Shown here: piece by piece, positions 63,211-64,000 of the stretch
Layout of the letters: each line of letters begins with the position of its first letter
Position numbering within the stretch: the stretch's first letter is position 1
Assembly (NCBI RefSeq): GCF_004795105.1
Contig: NZ_SSBL01000001.1
Coordinates: 682,001 to 746,000, forward strand
Reading direction: 5' to 3'
Origin: Streptomyces sp. A0642
Lineage (GTDB): Bacteria > Actinomycetota > Actinomycetes > Streptomycetales > Streptomycetaceae
Length of the DNA: 64,000 nt
Made by a program: the position numbers and the translations under genes
The notes under the pieces: generated by a model
Database searches by the model: none
Seen by the model: the letters and a program-made list of their open reading frames with translations, nothing else
Told to the model about the DNA's origin: nothing

Positions 63211-63250
63211 ATTCTCTTACGGAGAATCTTGACCAGCAGGATTGTGCTGG
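63211..63250 (+). promoter_or_regulatory. Inverted-repeat pair upstream of the secreted-protein gene
   Basis: ATTCTC-TTACG-GAGAAT (63211-63227) is followed by CCAGCA-GGATTG-TGCTGG (63233-63250), separated by a TTGACC hexamer that begins at 63229 and runs into the second repeat. The cluster lies 164-203 bases before the GTG start and is a plausible promoter/operator region. Confidence 0.45.
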
Positions 63251-63413
63251 AAGTTTCCCGCAAGTAACGTCACGGCCTGTCACAGAACGTGTGTGGCTGA
63301 CCATGCACGGCCCCCACGCAACACGGTTCATCGCCGCACTCCCTGCGTCTGTGCAGGATCCCGGGTGCGTCCCCGCAGCAGTGCACCCGCACTGTCGAAT
63401 CGGAGGAACTACT

Positions 63414-64000
63414 GTGCGCAATTCCCTCAGAAGGCTCGCTGTCGCGGTCGGCGCCGGCGCCGCCGCCGTCGTCCTCGCCGCCCCCGCCGCCACAGCCGGC
63501 GCGACGGCTCTGTGGACCGTCGGTCCCAACTCGCCCGAGACGTTCTCGGGTTCGGCCACGAACGCGGTGCTGACCCTCAACAGCATCCCGATGACATGTT
63601 CATCCTCCGCCGCGAGCGGTGTGCTGACATCGGCGAGCGGCACCACGAACGTCCAGCTGGGCACCATCGCCCCGCTGACGTTCTCCGGCTGCACCAGCGC
63701 GTTCGGAGTCGTCACGCCGACCACGGACACCTCGACGCCGTGGCGTCTGGTGGCCAACACCTACAGCGCGGGCGTCACCAGTGGCTACATCGACGGTGTC
63801 AAGGCCACCATCAAGGTGCTCACCTGCACCTTCTCGGTGACGGGCCGCGTCGCGGCCACGTACACCAACTCCACCGGCAAGCTGGCGGTGAGCAACAACT
63901 CCACCTACAAGCTGACGGTCTCGGCGGTCAGTGCGAGCGGCTGCACCGGTATCGCGAAGGTGGGCGACGTCCCGACCTTCACCGCCTCCTACGCGGCCGT
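63414..64000 (+). CDS. Secreted four-cysteine beta-rich protein (3' end outside window)
   Basis: The reading frame is open to the window end (195 codons seen). GTG 63414 is preceded by GGAGGA at six bases. A Sec signal (RRLAVAVGAGAAAVVLAAPAATAGA) ends near residue 29. The mature part is rich in threonine, serine and valine with alternating hydrophobics, suggesting a beta-sandwich. Four cysteines (62, 93, 138, 177) could make two disulfides. No family was recognised and no catalytic motif is visible. It is divergent from the PucR regulator and may be its target. Confidence 0.7.
   Translation, partial: MRNSLRRLAVAVGAGAAAVVLAAPAATAGATALWTVGPNSPETFSGSATNAVLTLNSIPMTCSSSAASGVLTSASGTTNVQLGTIAPLTFSGCTSAFGVVTPTTDTSTPWRLVANTYSAGVTSGYIDGVKATIKVLTCTFSVTGRVAATYTNSTGKLAVSNNSTYKLTVSAVSASGCTGIAKVGDVPTFTASYAA

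Larger units (their letters stand above)
62474..63413. other. 940-base intergenic region between the PucR gene and a secreted protein
   Basis: The longest non-coding stretch of the window. It contains three GACAAT direct repeats (62685, 62699, 62717), two perfect inverted repeats near 63211-63250, and a weak LacI-like dyad at 62521. The central part (62760-63180) is rich in short CCGG/TTCC repeats without a convincing gene. Confidence 0.5.

Noticed and set aside
62681..63760. Open frame on the minus strand across the large intergenic region
   Set aside because: It runs through the signal-peptide coding sequence of the secreted protein and has no domain or plausible start.
1..64000. tRNA, rRNA, insertion sequences, attachment sites or prophage genes
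   Set aside because: None could be recognised by reading; no transposase- or integrase-like protein is present.

Overview
The window comes from a high-GC actinomycete, almost certainly a Streptomyces. It carries a complete conservon (cvnA-D plus a P450), a CYP157/CYP154-type P450 pair, a WhiJ-like HTH/DUF397/ATPase module, a DUF574 methyltransferase, PucR, ROK and DUF5753 regulators, many GTG starts, and GTGA/ATGA stop-start overlaps. All assignments come from reading the sequence; no database search was run.

1-4683: the 3' part of a CYP157-like P450 and its overlapping CYP154-like partner, probably the tail of another conservon lying upstream, then a secreted pectate lyase-pectin methylesterase fusion.

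4684-22976: a self-contained xyloglucan utilisation locus. A LacI-family repressor gene (4977-5984) meets tail-to-tail, across a 17-bp-stem terminator, an apparent seven-gene minus-strand operon. That operon encodes a Tat lipoprotein binding protein, two LplB/YtcP-type permeases, GH74, GH42, GH95 and GH12. A divergent operon encodes GH3 and a YicI-type GH31 alpha-xylosidase. The palindrome TCGAAGCGCTTCGA occurs twice upstream of the repressor gene and twice in the divergent promoter region, and was found nowhere else. GH74 and GH12 are exported; GH42, GH95, GH3 and GH31 have no signal peptides. The logic is: cut outside, import oligosaccharides, and remove galactose, fucose, xylose and glucose inside. 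The importer has no ATPase gene here.

22988-33263: a DUF4232-type secreted protein, a P450 divergent from a TetR regulator, a GNAT acetyltransferase, a VWA membrane-protein pair, then xylB and xylA (divergent) and a ROK repressor. The xylose genes would consume the xylose released by the alpha-xylosidase.

33365-39009: DUF305 and DUF3105 proteins with a small membrane protein, a DUF2510/scramblase-like protein with a glutamine-rich repeat, and a FUSC transporter coupled to a MarR regulator.

39530-44160: the conservon. Its P450 lacks the ExxR motif. A GH4 glycosidase follows.

45600-54554: a WGR-DUF4132 gene broken by one missing base, the WhiJ-like module, a DUF574 methyltransferase, a membrane-anchored beta-helix protein and a YchJ-like protein.

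54633-64000: a DHA2 exporter with a cytoplasmic tail domain, an ATP-grasp protein divergent from a P450, an SCP2/acyl-CoA dehydrogenase operon with palindromic operator candidates, a small unknown gene, a PucR regulator, and the start of a secreted four-cysteine protein cut by the window end. No rRNA, tRNA, insertion sequence, CRISPR array or origin was recognised.
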